Assembly: GCA_019120375.1 (NCBI GenBank)
Contig: DWVE01000027.1
Location: 186,001 to 250,000 of the forward strand
Direction: 5' to 3'
Origin: Allofournierella_A excrementavium
GTDB taxonomy: Bacteria > Bacillota > Clostridia > Oscillospirales > Ruminococcaceae
DNA: 64,000 bases
Shown: positions 42,324-50,863 of the stretch, piece after piece
Layout of the letters: every line of letters starts with the position of its first letter
Position numbering within the stretch: the stretch's first letter is position 1
Notes under the pieces: model-generated
Told to the model about the DNA's origin: nothing
Databases searched by the model: none
What the model saw: the letters and a program-made list of their open reading frames with translations, nothing else
Program-made: the position numbers and the translations under genes

Positions 42324-43475
42324 ATGGCAGAGAAGAAGGCGGCATTGGCCTCCCCGGAGAAAAAGAGCGCGGCCAGCAAGAAGGACGCGCTGGAAACGGC
42401 GCTGGCCCAGATCGAAAAGCAGTTCGGCAAAGGCGCGGTGATGAAGCTGGGCGCCAACGTGGCCATGAAGGTGGACGCCATCAGCACCGGCAGCCTCTCG
42501 CTGGACATCGCTCTGGGCGTGGGCGGCGTGCCCCGCGGGCGCGTGGTGGAGGTCTACGGCCCCGAGTCCAGCGGCAAGACCACCCTGGCCCTGCACGTGC
42601 TGGCCGAGGCCCAGAAGCAGGGCGGCGAAGTGGCCTTCATCGACGTGGAGCACGCCCTTGACCCCGTCTATGCCCAGGCCCTGGGCGTGGACATCGACAG
42701 CCTGCTGGTCAGCCAGCCGGACACCGGCGAGCAGGCCCTGGAAATTTGCGAAGCCCTGGTGCGCAGCGGCGCCATCGACGCCATCGTCATCGACTCGGTG
42801 GCCGCCATGGTGCCCCGCGCGGAGATCGAGGGCGAGATGGGCGACTCCCACGTGGGCCTGCAGGCCCGCCTGATGAGCCAGGCCCTGCGCAAGCTCACCG
42901 GCGTCATCGGCAAGACCAACACCGTTGCCATCTTCATCAACCAGCTGCGCGAGAAGGTGGGTGTGGTCTACGGCAACCCCGAGGTCACCGCCGGCGGCCG
43001 CGCGCTGAAATACTACTCCAGCGTGCGCATCGACGTGCGCCGCATCGAGGGCCTGAAGGATTCCTCCGGCCAGTTCATCGGCAACCGCACCCGCGCCAAG
43101 GTGGTCAAGAACAAGGTGGCCCCGCCCTTCCGTGAGGCCGAGTTCGACATCATGTTCGGCGAGGGCATCAGCAAGGTGGGCGAGGTGCTGGACCTGGGCG
43201 CCAAGCTGGGCGTTGTTCAGAAGAGCGGCGCCTGGTTCAACTACGGCGAGACCCGCCTGGGCCAGGGGCGCGATAACGCCAAGACCTTCCTGAAAGAGAA
43301 CCCCGCCATCATGGCGGAAATCGAGGCGCTGGTGCGCGCCAACGCCGACAAGCTGCTGGCCGCCGGCAAAAAGCCGGTGAAGGGCGGCATCACCCCGGTG
43401 ACGGCGCCCGCCGCCCCCGCCGCCGCTGCCGCAAAGGTCAGCGAGGAGGACCTGGACATCATGGTGGAGGACTAA
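42324..43475 (+). CDS. recA: Recombinase RecA
   Basis: 383 residues. Walker A GPESSGKT (residues 79-86), LLVSQPDTGEQALEI, the L1/L2 loop region with SHVGLQARLMSQALRKL, and the C-terminal Ala/Pro-rich tail ending in acidic EEDLDIMVED. The N-terminus has a ~15-residue Lys/Ala-rich extension. It forms filaments on single-stranded DNA for recombination and LexA cleavage. Own promoter with a palindromic operator candidate. recX follows 9 bases later. Confidence 0.98.
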   Translation: MAEKKAALASPEKKSAASKKDALETALAQIEKQFGKGAVMKLGANVAMKVDAISTGSLSLDIALGVGGVPRGRVVEVYGPESSGKTTLALHVLAEAQKQGGEVAFIDVEHALDPVYAQALGVDIDSLLVSQPDTGEQALEICEALVRSGAIDAIVIDSVAAMVPRAEIEGEMGDSHVGLQARLMSQALRKLTGVIGKTNTVAIFINQLREKVGVVYGNPEVTAGGRALKYYSSVRIDVRRIEGLKDSSGQFIGNRTRAKVVKNKVAPPFREAEFDIMFGEGISKVGEVLDLGAKLGVVQKSGAWFNYGETRLGQGRDNAKTFLKENPAIMAEIEALVRANADKLLAAGKKPVKGGITPVTAPAAPAAAAAKVSEEDLDIMVED

Positions 43476-43484
43476 AGCCGCCCC

Positions 43485-44150
43485 ATGGAGACCACCATCA
43501 CCCGCATCAGCCGCACCAGAAAAGGGCGCTTTGCCCTGTTCTGCGCCGCCGGTTTTCTCTTCAGCGTGGACGAGGAGACCTTCTTCACCGAGCATCTGGT
43601 GGAAGGGCTGACCCTGGACGACGGCCAGCTGGACGAACTGCTGCGCAAAAGCGACGCCCAGCGCGCCAAGGACAAGGCCTTCGGCTATCTGTCCGCCCGG
43701 GAGCACGCCTCCGGCGAATTGTTCCAGAAGCTCTGCCGGGATTTTGACGAGCACACCGCCGCCGCGGCGGTGGCCAAGATGGACGAACTGGGCCTTCTGA
43801 ACGACGAGGCCTTCGCCCGCCGGGCCGTCGAATGGCTGCTGAGCAAAAACAAGTCCCGCAGCGAGATACTGCGCTGGATGGACGGGCGCGGGGTGGACCG
43901 GGACCTTGCCCGGCAGGCGCTGGAAGAAGTGTACGAAGAACGTCAGGCGGACGCGCCGGAGGGCCTTGGGCCGGACGGCGCGGCCGCGCTGCGTCTTGTG
44001 GAAAAACAGTACGCCGCAAAACTGGCGGCGGGCAAAAAACAGAACGTGCTGGCGGCGCTGGCCCGCCGGGGCTTTTCTTCCGGCGACGCCCGCCGGGCGG
44101 TGGAGCTCTGGCTGGAAGAGCACCCCGCCGACGGGGACGAGGAAATGTGA
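43485..44150 (+). CDS. recX: RecX regulatory protein
   Basis: 221 residues, in the expected length range. RecX repeat motifs: AFGYLSAREHASGELFQKL, NDEAFARRAVEWLLSKNKSRSEI and ARRGFSSGDARRAVELWLEE. It binds RecA filaments and modulates RecA activity. Its position directly behind recA supports the call. Confidence 0.92.
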   Translation: METTITRISRTRKGRFALFCAAGFLFSVDEETFFTEHLVEGLTLDDGQLDELLRKSDAQRAKDKAFGYLSAREHASGELFQKLCRDFDEHTAAAAVAKMDELGLLNDEAFARRAVEWLLSKNKSRSEILRWMDGRGVDRDLARQALEEVYEERQADAPEGLGPDGAAALRLVEKQYAAKLAAGKKQNVLAALARRGFSSGDARRAVELWLEEHPADGDEEM

Positions 44151-44181
44151 AGCCGGCACGGCAAACAAAAGGAGAACGCAT

Positions 44182-45531
44182 TTGAAGATCGCCATCATCT
44201 CTCTGGGCTGCCCCAAAAATCAGGTGGACGCCGACGTATTCTGCCACAGCCTCATCAGCGCGGGCCACACCACCACGGCCGACCCCGCCGAGGCGGACGC
44301 CATCATCGTGAACACCTGCGGCTTCATCGAGAGCGCCAAGACCGAGGCCATCGAGAACATCCTGGACGCCTGCGCCCTCAAGGAGCGCAAGCCCGGCCTC
44401 AAGGTCATCGTCACCGGCTGTCTGGCCGAGCGCTACCGCCAGGAGATCCGCAGGGAGATGCCCGAGGTGGACGCGGTGGTGGGCATCGGCTGCAACGCCG
44501 CCCTGCCCGCCATCCTGGAGCGGCTGGCCGCCCCGGATGCCGCCCCCGAGGAGGATTTCGGCCCCAAGACCGACCTTGCCCTGGGCGGCAAGCGGGTCAT
44601 CAGCACCCCCGCCCACTATGCCTACTTAAAAATTGCCGAGGGCTGCAACAACCGCTGCCACTACTGCGCCATCCCCCTCATCCGGGGCCCGCTGCGCAGC
44701 CGCCCGCTGGAAGACTGCGTGGCCGAGGCCCGCTGGCTGGCCGGCGAGGGCGTGAAGGAACTGGTGGTGGTGGCCCAGGACCCCACCGCCTACGGCGAGG
44801 ACTGGGGCAAAAACAGCATCTGCCAGCTGCTGGACGAGCTGAACGCCGTGGAGGGCATTCGCTGGATCCGTATCCTCTACGCCTACCCCGAGCGCATCAC
44901 CGATGAGTTCATCGCCGCCATGCAGCGCAACGAGAAGGTGGTGCGGTATCTCGATCTGCCCATCCAGCACTGCAACACCCGCATCCTCAAGGCCATGAAC
45001 CGCCGGGGCGACGAGGAAGTGGTGAAGAGCGCCATCCGCCGCCTGCGCGCGGCCATGCCGGACATCACCCTGCGCACCACCCTCATCGCCGGCTACCCCG
45101 GCGAGACCGAGGCGGAGTTCGAGCAGCTGTGCGAGTTCGTCAAGGACACCCGCTTCGAGCGGCTGGGCTGCTTTGCCTTCAGCCCCGAGGAGGGCACCCC
45201 CGCGGCCCGGATGGAGGGCCAGCTGCCCGAGGAGGAAAAACAGCGCCGGGCCGGCGTCATCATGGACCTGCAGGCCCGCATCAGCGCCCAGCTGCTGGAA
45301 AAGAAGGTGGGCAGCGTGCAGACCGTCATCTGCGACGGGGTGGACGAGGAGAGCGGCCTGTACCTCTGCCGCTCCGCCGCCGACGCGCCGGAGATCGACG
45401 GCAACATCTGTGTTGCCAGCGACACGCCCCTTTACCCCGGCGAATTCTACCGGGTGAAGATCGACGAGAGCGACATGTACGACCTGTTCGGCTATGTAGT
45501 GGAGGAGAACGAGGATGAATCTGCCCAATAA
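44182..45531 (+). CDS. rimO: Ribosomal protein S12 methylthiotransferase
   Basis: 449 residues from a TTG at 44182 (AAAAGGAG 7 bases upstream; no ATG fits). The N-terminal cluster domain has three cysteines (C10 in SLGCPKNQ, then NTCGF and TGCLAE). The radical-SAM motif CNNRCHYC has C155, C159 and C162, and a TRAM domain ends the protein. It thiomethylates the conserved Asp of S12. It overlaps pgsA by 17 bases. Confidence 0.95.
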   Translation: MKIAIISLGCPKNQVDADVFCHSLISAGHTTTADPAEADAIIVNTCGFIESAKTEAIENILDACALKERKPGLKVIVTGCLAERYRQEIRREMPEVDAVVGIGCNAALPAILERLAAPDAAPEEDFGPKTDLALGGKRVISTPAHYAYLKIAEGCNNRCHYCAIPLIRGPLRSRPLEDCVAEARWLAGEGVKELVVVAQDPTAYGEDWGKNSICQLLDELNAVEGIRWIRILYAYPERITDEFIAAMQRNEKVVRYLDLPIQHCNTRILKAMNRRGDEEVVKSAIRRLRAAMPDITLRTTLIAGYPGETEAEFEQLCEFVKDTRFERLGCFAFSPEEGTPAARMEGQLPEEEKQRRAGVIMDLQARISAQLLEKKVGSVQTVICDGVDEESGLYLCRSAADAPEIDGNICVASDTPLYPGEFYRVKIDESDMYDLFGYVVEENEDESAQ

Positions 45532-46090
45532 GCTCACCCTTTTGCGCATCCTGCTGGTGCCGGTGTTCATGGTGCTGGCCGGCATGACCCGGTACGGCGC
45601 GGCGGACTATCAGGCCGGCTGGTATCTGGCGGCGGGGGTGGTGTTCGCCCTGGCCAGCTTCACCGATTTCCTGGACGGGTATCTGGCCCGCAAGTGGAAG
45701 ATGGTCACCGACTTCGGCAAATTCGCCGACCCTCTGGCCGACAAGCTGCTCACCACCGTGGCCTTTCTGTACATGATGCGGGACGGCGTTTGCAGCCTGT
45801 GGGTGGTGGCGCTGATCCTGGCCCGGGAGTTCGCGGTGTCCGGCGTGCGGATGCTGGCGGCTTCTTCCAACACCGTCATCGCCGCCAACATGTGGGGCAA
45901 GGTGAAGACCGTGCTGCAGATGCTCACCATCCTGTTCTACTTCTTTGCCGCGGCCCTGGCCGGGCCCACCGACGTGATGGCGGTGTCGCTCATCAGCAGC
46001 GCTTTGTGCTGGCTGGTGGCGCTGGCCACCGTGTTCAGCGGCGGCATCTATCTGTGGCAGAACCGCGCCTGCTTCATGCAGGCCAAATGA
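45515..46090 (+). CDS. pgsA: CDP-diacylglycerol-glycerol-3-phosphate 3-phosphatidyltransferase
   Basis: 191 residues with about five hydrophobic segments. The CDP-alcohol phosphatidyltransferase signature is complete: D54-G55, A58-R59, G68, D72 and D76. It makes phosphatidylglycerophosphate, the precursor of phosphatidylglycerol. SD GAGGA lies within rimO. Followed by a terminator. Confidence 0.95.
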   Translation: MNLPNKLTLLRILLVPVFMVLAGMTRYGAADYQAGWYLAAGVVFALASFTDFLDGYLARKWKMVTDFGKFADPLADKLLTTVAFLYMMRDGVCSLWVVALILAREFAVSGVRMLAASSNTVIAANMWGKVKTVLQMLTILFYFFAAALAGPTDVMAVSLISSALCWLVALATVFSGGIYLWQNRACFMQAK

Positions 46091-46097
46091 GCCTTTC

Positions 46098-46126
46098 GCC
46101 CGGGCGCCTGCGCGCCCGGGCATTTT
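46098..46126 (+). terminator. Terminator after pgsA
   Basis: GCCCGGGCGC-CTGC-GCGCCCGGGC followed by ATTTTT. The remaining gap to the glgB GTG (46127-46359) is AT-rich with the glgB promoter near its end; I see no further gene there. Confidence 0.9.
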
Positions 46127-46286
46127 TGTGCCCATCGCCGCGGCCAAATGTTAAAATCCGGCAAAAAAAACCGGCGCTTTTCCAAAACTATTGTGAATAC
46201 CCAAGGATTATTCAACAACACTGTTAAAACTGCATAAAACGAGGAAAAACAAAATTGCTTTTTTAGCAGTATATGACAGAAAACCC

Positions 46287-46315
46287 TTGAAAAGCACCCC
46301 GAAAATGAGTAAGAT
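46287..46315 (+). promoter_or_regulatory. Promoter of the glycogen operon
   Basis: TTGAAA (46287-46292), 17-base gap, TAAGAT (46310-46315), 45 bases ahead of the glgB GTG. The AT-rich 150 bases upstream could hold activator or UP-element sites. Confidence 0.72.
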
Positions 46316-46359
46316 TATATGTGAAAGTGAGGCGTAAGGCCCACAGGGAGGGAGACACC

Positions 46360-48366
46360 GTGAAAAAACAGAATAATCCGGCCGATCTGCCCATATACCT
46401 GTTCAAGCAGGGCAACAATTTTGAGGCATATCGGTTCTTCGGCGCTCATTTCGACTGCCGGGGCGGGGACGAAGGCGTGGTGTTCCGCGTCTGGGCGCCC
46501 CACGCCAAAGCCGTCAGCGTGGTGGGCGATTTCAACAGCTGGGTGCCGGGTTCCCACCCGATGGCCAAGCTGGACGAGGGCGTCTGGGAGGCGTTCATCC
46601 CCGGCATCCGCGAGTACGATGTGTACAAGTTCTGCCTGACCACCCGGCAGGACGAGCTGCTGTTCAAGGCGGACCCTTACGCCTTCCATGCCGAGACCCG
46701 GCCTTCCAATGCCAGCAAGGTCTACCGGCTGGAGGGCTATGAGTGGAACGACGGCGAATGGGAGGCGCAGCAGAAAAAGCGCGACCCCCTCACCGCCCCC
46801 ATGAACATCTACGAGCTGCACGCAGGCAGCTGGCGGCTCAAGGAGAACGGCGACCCCTATAACTACTCCGAGCTGGCGGACGAGCTCATCCCGTACTTAC
46901 TGGACATGCACTACACCCACGTGGAGCTGCTGCCCATCACCGAATACCCCTACGACGGAAGCTGGGGCTATCAGGTCACCGGTTACTTCGCCCCCACCAG
47001 CCGCTACGGCACCCCCAAGGACTTCATGAACTTTGTGGACAAGTGCCATCAGGCGGGCCTGGGCGTCATCATGGACTGGGTGCCCGCCCACTTCCCGAAG
47101 GACGGCTTCGGCCTGTACATGTTCGACGGCGAGCCCTGCTACGAGGACCCCAACCCCCGCCGGGGCGAGCACAAAGAGTGGGGCACCATGGTGTTCAACT
47201 ACGGCATGCCCGAGGTGGAGAGCTTCCTTGTGTCCAGCGCGCTGTACTGGGTGGAGCAGTTCCACGTGGACGGCCTGCGGGTGGACGCGGTGGCCAGCAT
47301 GCTCTATCTCGACTACAACCGCCGCGACGGCGAGTGGGAGCCCAACCGCTACGGCGGCAAGGAGAACCTGGAGGCCATTGCGTTTCTGCGCAAGCTGAAC
47401 AGCACCGTGCTGGGCCGCCACCCCCACAAGCTGATGATCGCCGAGGAGTCCACCGCGTGGCCGATGGTCTCCAAGCCCGCGGAGGACGGCGGCCTTGGCT
47501 TCAACTTCAAGTGGAACATGGGCTGGATGAACGACATGCTCAGCTACATGAGCACCGACCCGCTCTTCCGCTCGGGCAACCACAACAAGGTCACCTTCAG
47601 CTTCTTCTACGCCTTCAGCGAGAACTTCATCCTGCCCATCAGCCACGACGAGGTGGTGCACGGCAAGTGCAGCCTCATCAACAAGATGCCCGGCGACTAC
47701 GAGGCAAAGTTTGCCAACCTGCGCACCTTCTACGGCTACATGATGGCCCATCCGGGCAAAAAGCTGCTGTTCATGGGCCAGGAGTTCGGCCAGTTCATCG
47801 AGTGGAACGAGGCCAAGGCGCTGGACTGGATGCTGCTGGACTACGACCGCCACCGCCAGCTGCGCCAGTATGTGAAGGACCTGAACCGCCTGTACCACGA
47901 CCTGCCGGACTTCTGGCAGGTGGATTACAGCTGGGAGGGCTTCCAGTGGGTGGTGCCGGACGACAACGCCCAGTCGGTCATCGCGTTTTTGCGGCGCGAC
48001 GCGGCGGGCCACACCACCTTGGTGGTCTGCAACTTCAATCCCGTCCTGCGGGAGGGCTATCAGATGGGCGTGCCGGTGGCCGGCACCTACAAGGAGCTGC
48101 TCTCCAGCGACGACGAGGCCTACGGCGGCAGCGGCGTGCACAACAAGCCTCTGCGCAGCCACAAAAAGCCGATGCACGGCTTTGACCAGAGCATCAGCGT
48201 CACCTTGCCGCCGCTGAGCACCGTCTATTTCTCGGTGCCGCAGCCCAAAGAGGCGAAGCCTGCGGCAAAAAAGCCCGCCAAAAAGACGGCGGCAAAAAAA
48301 CCTGCGGCCAAAAAGCCCACGGCGAAAAAGACGGCCAAGCCCGCCAAGGACGCCGAAAAGGCCTGA
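46360..48366 (+). CDS. glgB: 1,4-alpha-glucan branching enzyme with a basic C-terminal tail
   Basis: 668 residues from GTG 46360 behind GGGAGGGAG. CBM48 domain (FRVWAPHAKAVSVVGDFNSW), GH13 barrel with VDGLRVDAVASML (nucleophile region), the catalytic glutamate in MIAEEST, and LPISHDEVVHGK. It transfers alpha-1,4 chains to make alpha-1,6 branches in glycogen. Residues ~628-668 are an added Lys/Ala/Pro tail built from AKK-type repeats, like histone H1 C-termini, which is not part of the catalytic fold. Confidence 0.95.
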   Translation: MKKQNNPADLPIYLFKQGNNFEAYRFFGAHFDCRGGDEGVVFRVWAPHAKAVSVVGDFNSWVPGSHPMAKLDEGVWEAFIPGIREYDVYKFCLTTRQDELLFKADPYAFHAETRPSNASKVYRLEGYEWNDGEWEAQQKKRDPLTAPMNIYELHAGSWRLKENGDPYNYSELADELIPYLLDMHYTHVELLPITEYPYDGSWGYQVTGYFAPTSRYGTPKDFMNFVDKCHQAGLGVIMDWVPAHFPKDGFGLYMFDGEPCYEDPNPRRGEHKEWGTMVFNYGMPEVESFLVSSALYWVEQFHVDGLRVDAVASMLYLDYNRRDGEWEPNRYGGKENLEAIAFLRKLNSTVLGRHPHKLMIAEESTAWPMVSKPAEDGGLGFNFKWNMGWMNDMLSYMSTDPLFRSGNHNKVTFSFFYAFSENFILPISHDEVVHGKCSLINKMPGDYEAKFANLRTFYGYMMAHPGKKLLFMGQEFGQFIEWNEAKALDWMLLDYDRHRQLRQYVKDLNRLYHDLPDFWQVDYSWEGFQWVVPDDNAQSVIAFLRRDAAGHTTLVVCNFNPVLREGYQMGVPVAGTYKELLSSDDEAYGGSGVHNKPLRSHKKPMHGFDQSISVTLPPLSTVYFSVPQPKEAKPAAKKPAKKTAAKKPAAKKPTAKKTAKPAKDAEKA

Positions 48367-48398
48367 AGACCGCTTCGGGGAATCGCAAAATGCACTAA

Positions 48399-48417
48399 CG
48401 GCGGCCTCTGGCCGCCG
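48399..48417 (+). other. Hairpin in the glgB-glgC gap
   Basis: CGGCGGCC-TCT-GGCCGCCG just before the GGGGAGAAG SD of glgC; no U-run, so more likely an mRNA-stability or translation element than a terminator. Confidence 0.5.
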
Positions 48418-48434
48418 ATAAGGGGAGAAGTAGT

Positions 48435-49649
48435 ATGAAAGAATGTATCGCTATGCTGCTGGCCGGCGGGCAGGGCTCACGCCTGTATGCCCTCACACAA
48501 CGGCTGGCAAAACCCGCAGTTCCCTTCGGCGGAAAGTATCGCATCATCGACTTTCCGCTGTCCAACTGCGTCAACTCGGGGATCGACACGGTGGGCATCC
48601 TGACCCAGTACCAGCCGCTGGTGCTCAACGAGTACATCGGCAACGGCCAGCCCTGGGACCTGGACCGTCTGTACGGCGGCGTCCATGTGCTGCCCCCCTA
48701 CCAGACGGCCACCGGCTCGGACTGGTACAAGGGCACCGCCAACGCCATCTATCAGAACATCAACTTCATCGACCGCTATGAGCCCAAGTATGTGGTCATC
48801 CTCTCCGGCGATCACATTTACAAGATGGACTACTCCAAAATGCTGGACTTCCACAAGGCGAAAGGCGCCGACTGCACCATCGCCGTGATGGAGGTGCCCT
48901 GGGAAGAGGCCAGCCGCTTCGGCATCATGACCGCCGACGAGGAGGGCACCATCACCAAGTTCGAGGAGAAACCCAAGGAGCCCAAGAGCAATCTGGCCTC
49001 CATGGGCATCTACGTCTTCTCCTGGGACAAACTGCGCAAGTTCCTCATCGAAGACGAGGCCAACCCCGCCTCCGACAACGACTTTGGCAAGAACATCATC
49101 CCCAACATGCTGGCCAGCAAGGAAAAGATGGTGGCCTATCCCTTCGAGGGCTATTGGAAGGACGTGGGCACCATCGACAGCCTGTGGGAGGCCAACATGG
49201 ACCTTTTGAACCCCAAGATGCCGCTGGATGTCTGGAGCGACGAGTGGAAGATCTACTCCCGCAACTCCGGCATGCCCGGCCAGTGGGTGGGCGAAAACGC
49301 CGAGATCGATAACTCCATGATCACCGAAGGCTGCAAGGTGGAAGGCAAGCTGGTGCAGAGCGTGCTGTTCGCCGGCGTCAAGGTGGGCGAGGGCGCCGTG
49401 GTGGAGGACTCCATCATCATGCCCGGCGCGGTGGTCGAGCCGGGCGCCAAGGTGCGCTATTCCATCATTGCCGAAAACGTGACCGTCAAGAGCGGCGCGG
49501 TGGTGGGCGAGCGCCCCGAGGACATGGACAACCTGGACAACTGGGGCGTCGCCGTTGTGGGCGAAGGCGTCACCATCGGTGTGAACGCCAAGGTGGGTCC
49601 CAAGGCCATGGTGGTCAAAGACGTAAAGGATGGTGAGGAGCAATGGTAA
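48435..49649 (+). CDS. glgC: Glucose-1-phosphate adenylyltransferase, catalytic subunit
   Basis: 404 residues. The N-terminal nucleotide loop LLAGGQGSRLYALTQRLAKP, GTANAIYQN, VVILSGDHIYKMDY and the sugar site FEEKP are intact; the C-terminal third is a left-handed beta helix. It makes ADP-glucose for GlgA. It overlaps glgD by 7 bases, matching the Firmicute arrangement in which GlgC and GlgD form a heterotetramer. Confidence 0.96.
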   Translation: MKECIAMLLAGGQGSRLYALTQRLAKPAVPFGGKYRIIDFPLSNCVNSGIDTVGILTQYQPLVLNEYIGNGQPWDLDRLYGGVHVLPPYQTATGSDWYKGTANAIYQNINFIDRYEPKYVVILSGDHIYKMDYSKMLDFHKAKGADCTIAVMEVPWEEASRFGIMTADEEGTITKFEEKPKEPKSNLASMGIYVFSWDKLRKFLIEDEANPASDNDFGKNIIPNMLASKEKMVAYPFEGYWKDVGTIDSLWEANMDLLNPKMPLDVWSDEWKIYSRNSGMPGQWVGENAEIDNSMITEGCKVEGKLVQSVLFAGVKVGEGAVVEDSIIMPGAVVEPGAKVRYSIIAENVTVKSGAVVGERPEDMDNLDNWGVAVVGEGVTIGVNAKVGPKAMVVKDVKDGEEQW

Positions 49650-50767
49650 AGTCCAACACGGATGCCCTGGGCATCATTTTCCCCAATGCATATGACAGCC
49701 TGATCCCCGAGATGGTGACCCAGCGCACGATGGCGTCCATCCCCTTCGGCGGGCGCTACCGCATGATCGACTTCGTGCTGTCCAGCTTCGCCAACGCGGG
49801 CATCAGCAACGTCTCCATCATCGTCAAGCAGAACTACCATTCCCTGATGGACCATCTGGGCTCCGGCCGTGAGTGGGACCTCACCCGCAAGCGGGGCGGC
49901 CTGAATCTGGTGCCCCCCTACGCCGAGGCCAACGTCAAGATGTACCGCGGCCGCGTGGAGGCCCTGGCCAGCATCGTGGATTTTCTGGCGGACCAGAAAG
50001 AGGAATACGTGGTGATGAGCGATTCCAACATCGCTTATAACTTCGACCTGAACAAGCTCATCGAGGCCCACGTGGCCACCGGCGCGGACGTGACCGTGAT
50101 GTACGAAAAGCGGGAGATCCCCGCCGGCCTCAAGGATGACAACTACACCCTGCGCATCCAGGACGGCCGCGTCACCGAGCTGCTCTGCAACGACTACCGC
50201 CCCGGCGTGCAGAACCTGTCCATGAACGTTTACGTCATCCAGCGTGAGGCCCTCATCACCATGGTGAAGGACGCCACCATCCGCGGCCTGGTCTACTTTG
50301 AGAAGGACATCCTGGCCCGCAACCTGGAGCTGCTGAACGTGCAGGGCTACGAATACACCGGCTACACCGCCCGCATCGCCGACTGCCGTACTTACTTCGA
50401 GGAGAACATGCGCCTTCTGGACCCCGCGAACCTGGACGCGCTGTTCCCCGCCGAGCTGCCGGTCTACACCAAGGTGCACGACAACGCCCCCACCCGCTAC
50501 GCCATGGACAGCCACGTGAAGAACAGCGTGGTGGCCGACGGCTGCATCATCGAGGGCGACGTGGAGAACTGCGTGCTGTTCCGCGGCGTGAAGGTGAAGA
50601 AGGGCGCCAAGGTGAAGAACTGCGTGCTGATGCAGAACACCATCGTGGAGCCCGGCGCCCATGTGGAGTATGTGGTCACCGACAAAAACGTGAAGATCAC
50701 CACCGACAAGGCTCTGGCCGGCAGTGACACCTTCCCGGTGTATGTTGCGAAGAACCGCACCGTATAA
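49643..50767 (+). CDS. glgD: Glucose-1-phosphate adenylyltransferase subunit GlgD
   Basis: 374 residues, homologous to GlgC, but the N-terminal pyrophosphorylase loop GGxGxRL is missing (the protein starts directly at LGIIFPNAYDS...IPFGGRYRMIDF). This is the known hallmark of the non-catalytic regulatory subunit GlgD in Firmicutes. SD GTGAGGAG lies inside glgC. Confidence 0.94.
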   Translation: MVKSNTDALGIIFPNAYDSLIPEMVTQRTMASIPFGGRYRMIDFVLSSFANAGISNVSIIVKQNYHSLMDHLGSGREWDLTRKRGGLNLVPPYAEANVKMYRGRVEALASIVDFLADQKEEYVVMSDSNIAYNFDLNKLIEAHVATGADVTVMYEKREIPAGLKDDNYTLRIQDGRVTELLCNDYRPGVQNLSMNVYVIQREALITMVKDATIRGLVYFEKDILARNLELLNVQGYEYTGYTARIADCRTYFEENMRLLDPANLDALFPAELPVYTKVHDNAPTRYAMDSHVKNSVVADGCIIEGDVENCVLFRGVKVKKGAKVKNCVLMQNTIVEPGAHVEYVVTDKNVKITTDKALAGSDTFPVYVAKNRTV

Positions 50768-50775
50768 CGCCAAAA

Positions 50776-50792
50776 GAGGGCGCAAGCCCTCT
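50776..50792 (+). other. Small hairpin after glgD
   Basis: AGAGGGC-GCAA-GCCCTCT, perfect 7-bp stem with a stable tetraloop, 9 bases after the glgD stop. No U-run. Confidence 0.6.
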
Positions 50793-50805
50793 GACTCTCT
50801 CCCCA

Positions 50806-50837
50806 GGGGCGGGGGCCCTGCACAGGGCCCCCGCCCC
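50806..50837 (+). other. Very stable GC hairpin between glgD and glgA
   Basis: GGGGCGGGGGCCCTG-CA-CAGGGCCCCCGCCCC, a perfect 15-bp inverted repeat. No U-run follows; the glgA SD (AAGGAGG) is 15 bases later. With the preceding small hairpin it looks like an intergenic repeat unit or mRNA-processing site that could set glgA level. Confidence 0.65.
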
Positions 50838-50863
50838 CTCCCCATAAAACAAGGAGGAACCTT

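Noticed and set aside
46127..46280. AT-rich gap before glgB as a hidden small RNA or tRNA
   Set aside because: I found no cloverleaf, no paired promoter and terminator, and no open frame with an SD; it is best read as promoter-upstream DNA.
50806..50837. 15-bp GC hairpin as the terminator of glgD
   Set aside because: No U-run follows and glgA, an obvious partner, starts directly after it; kept as an intercistronic hairpin.
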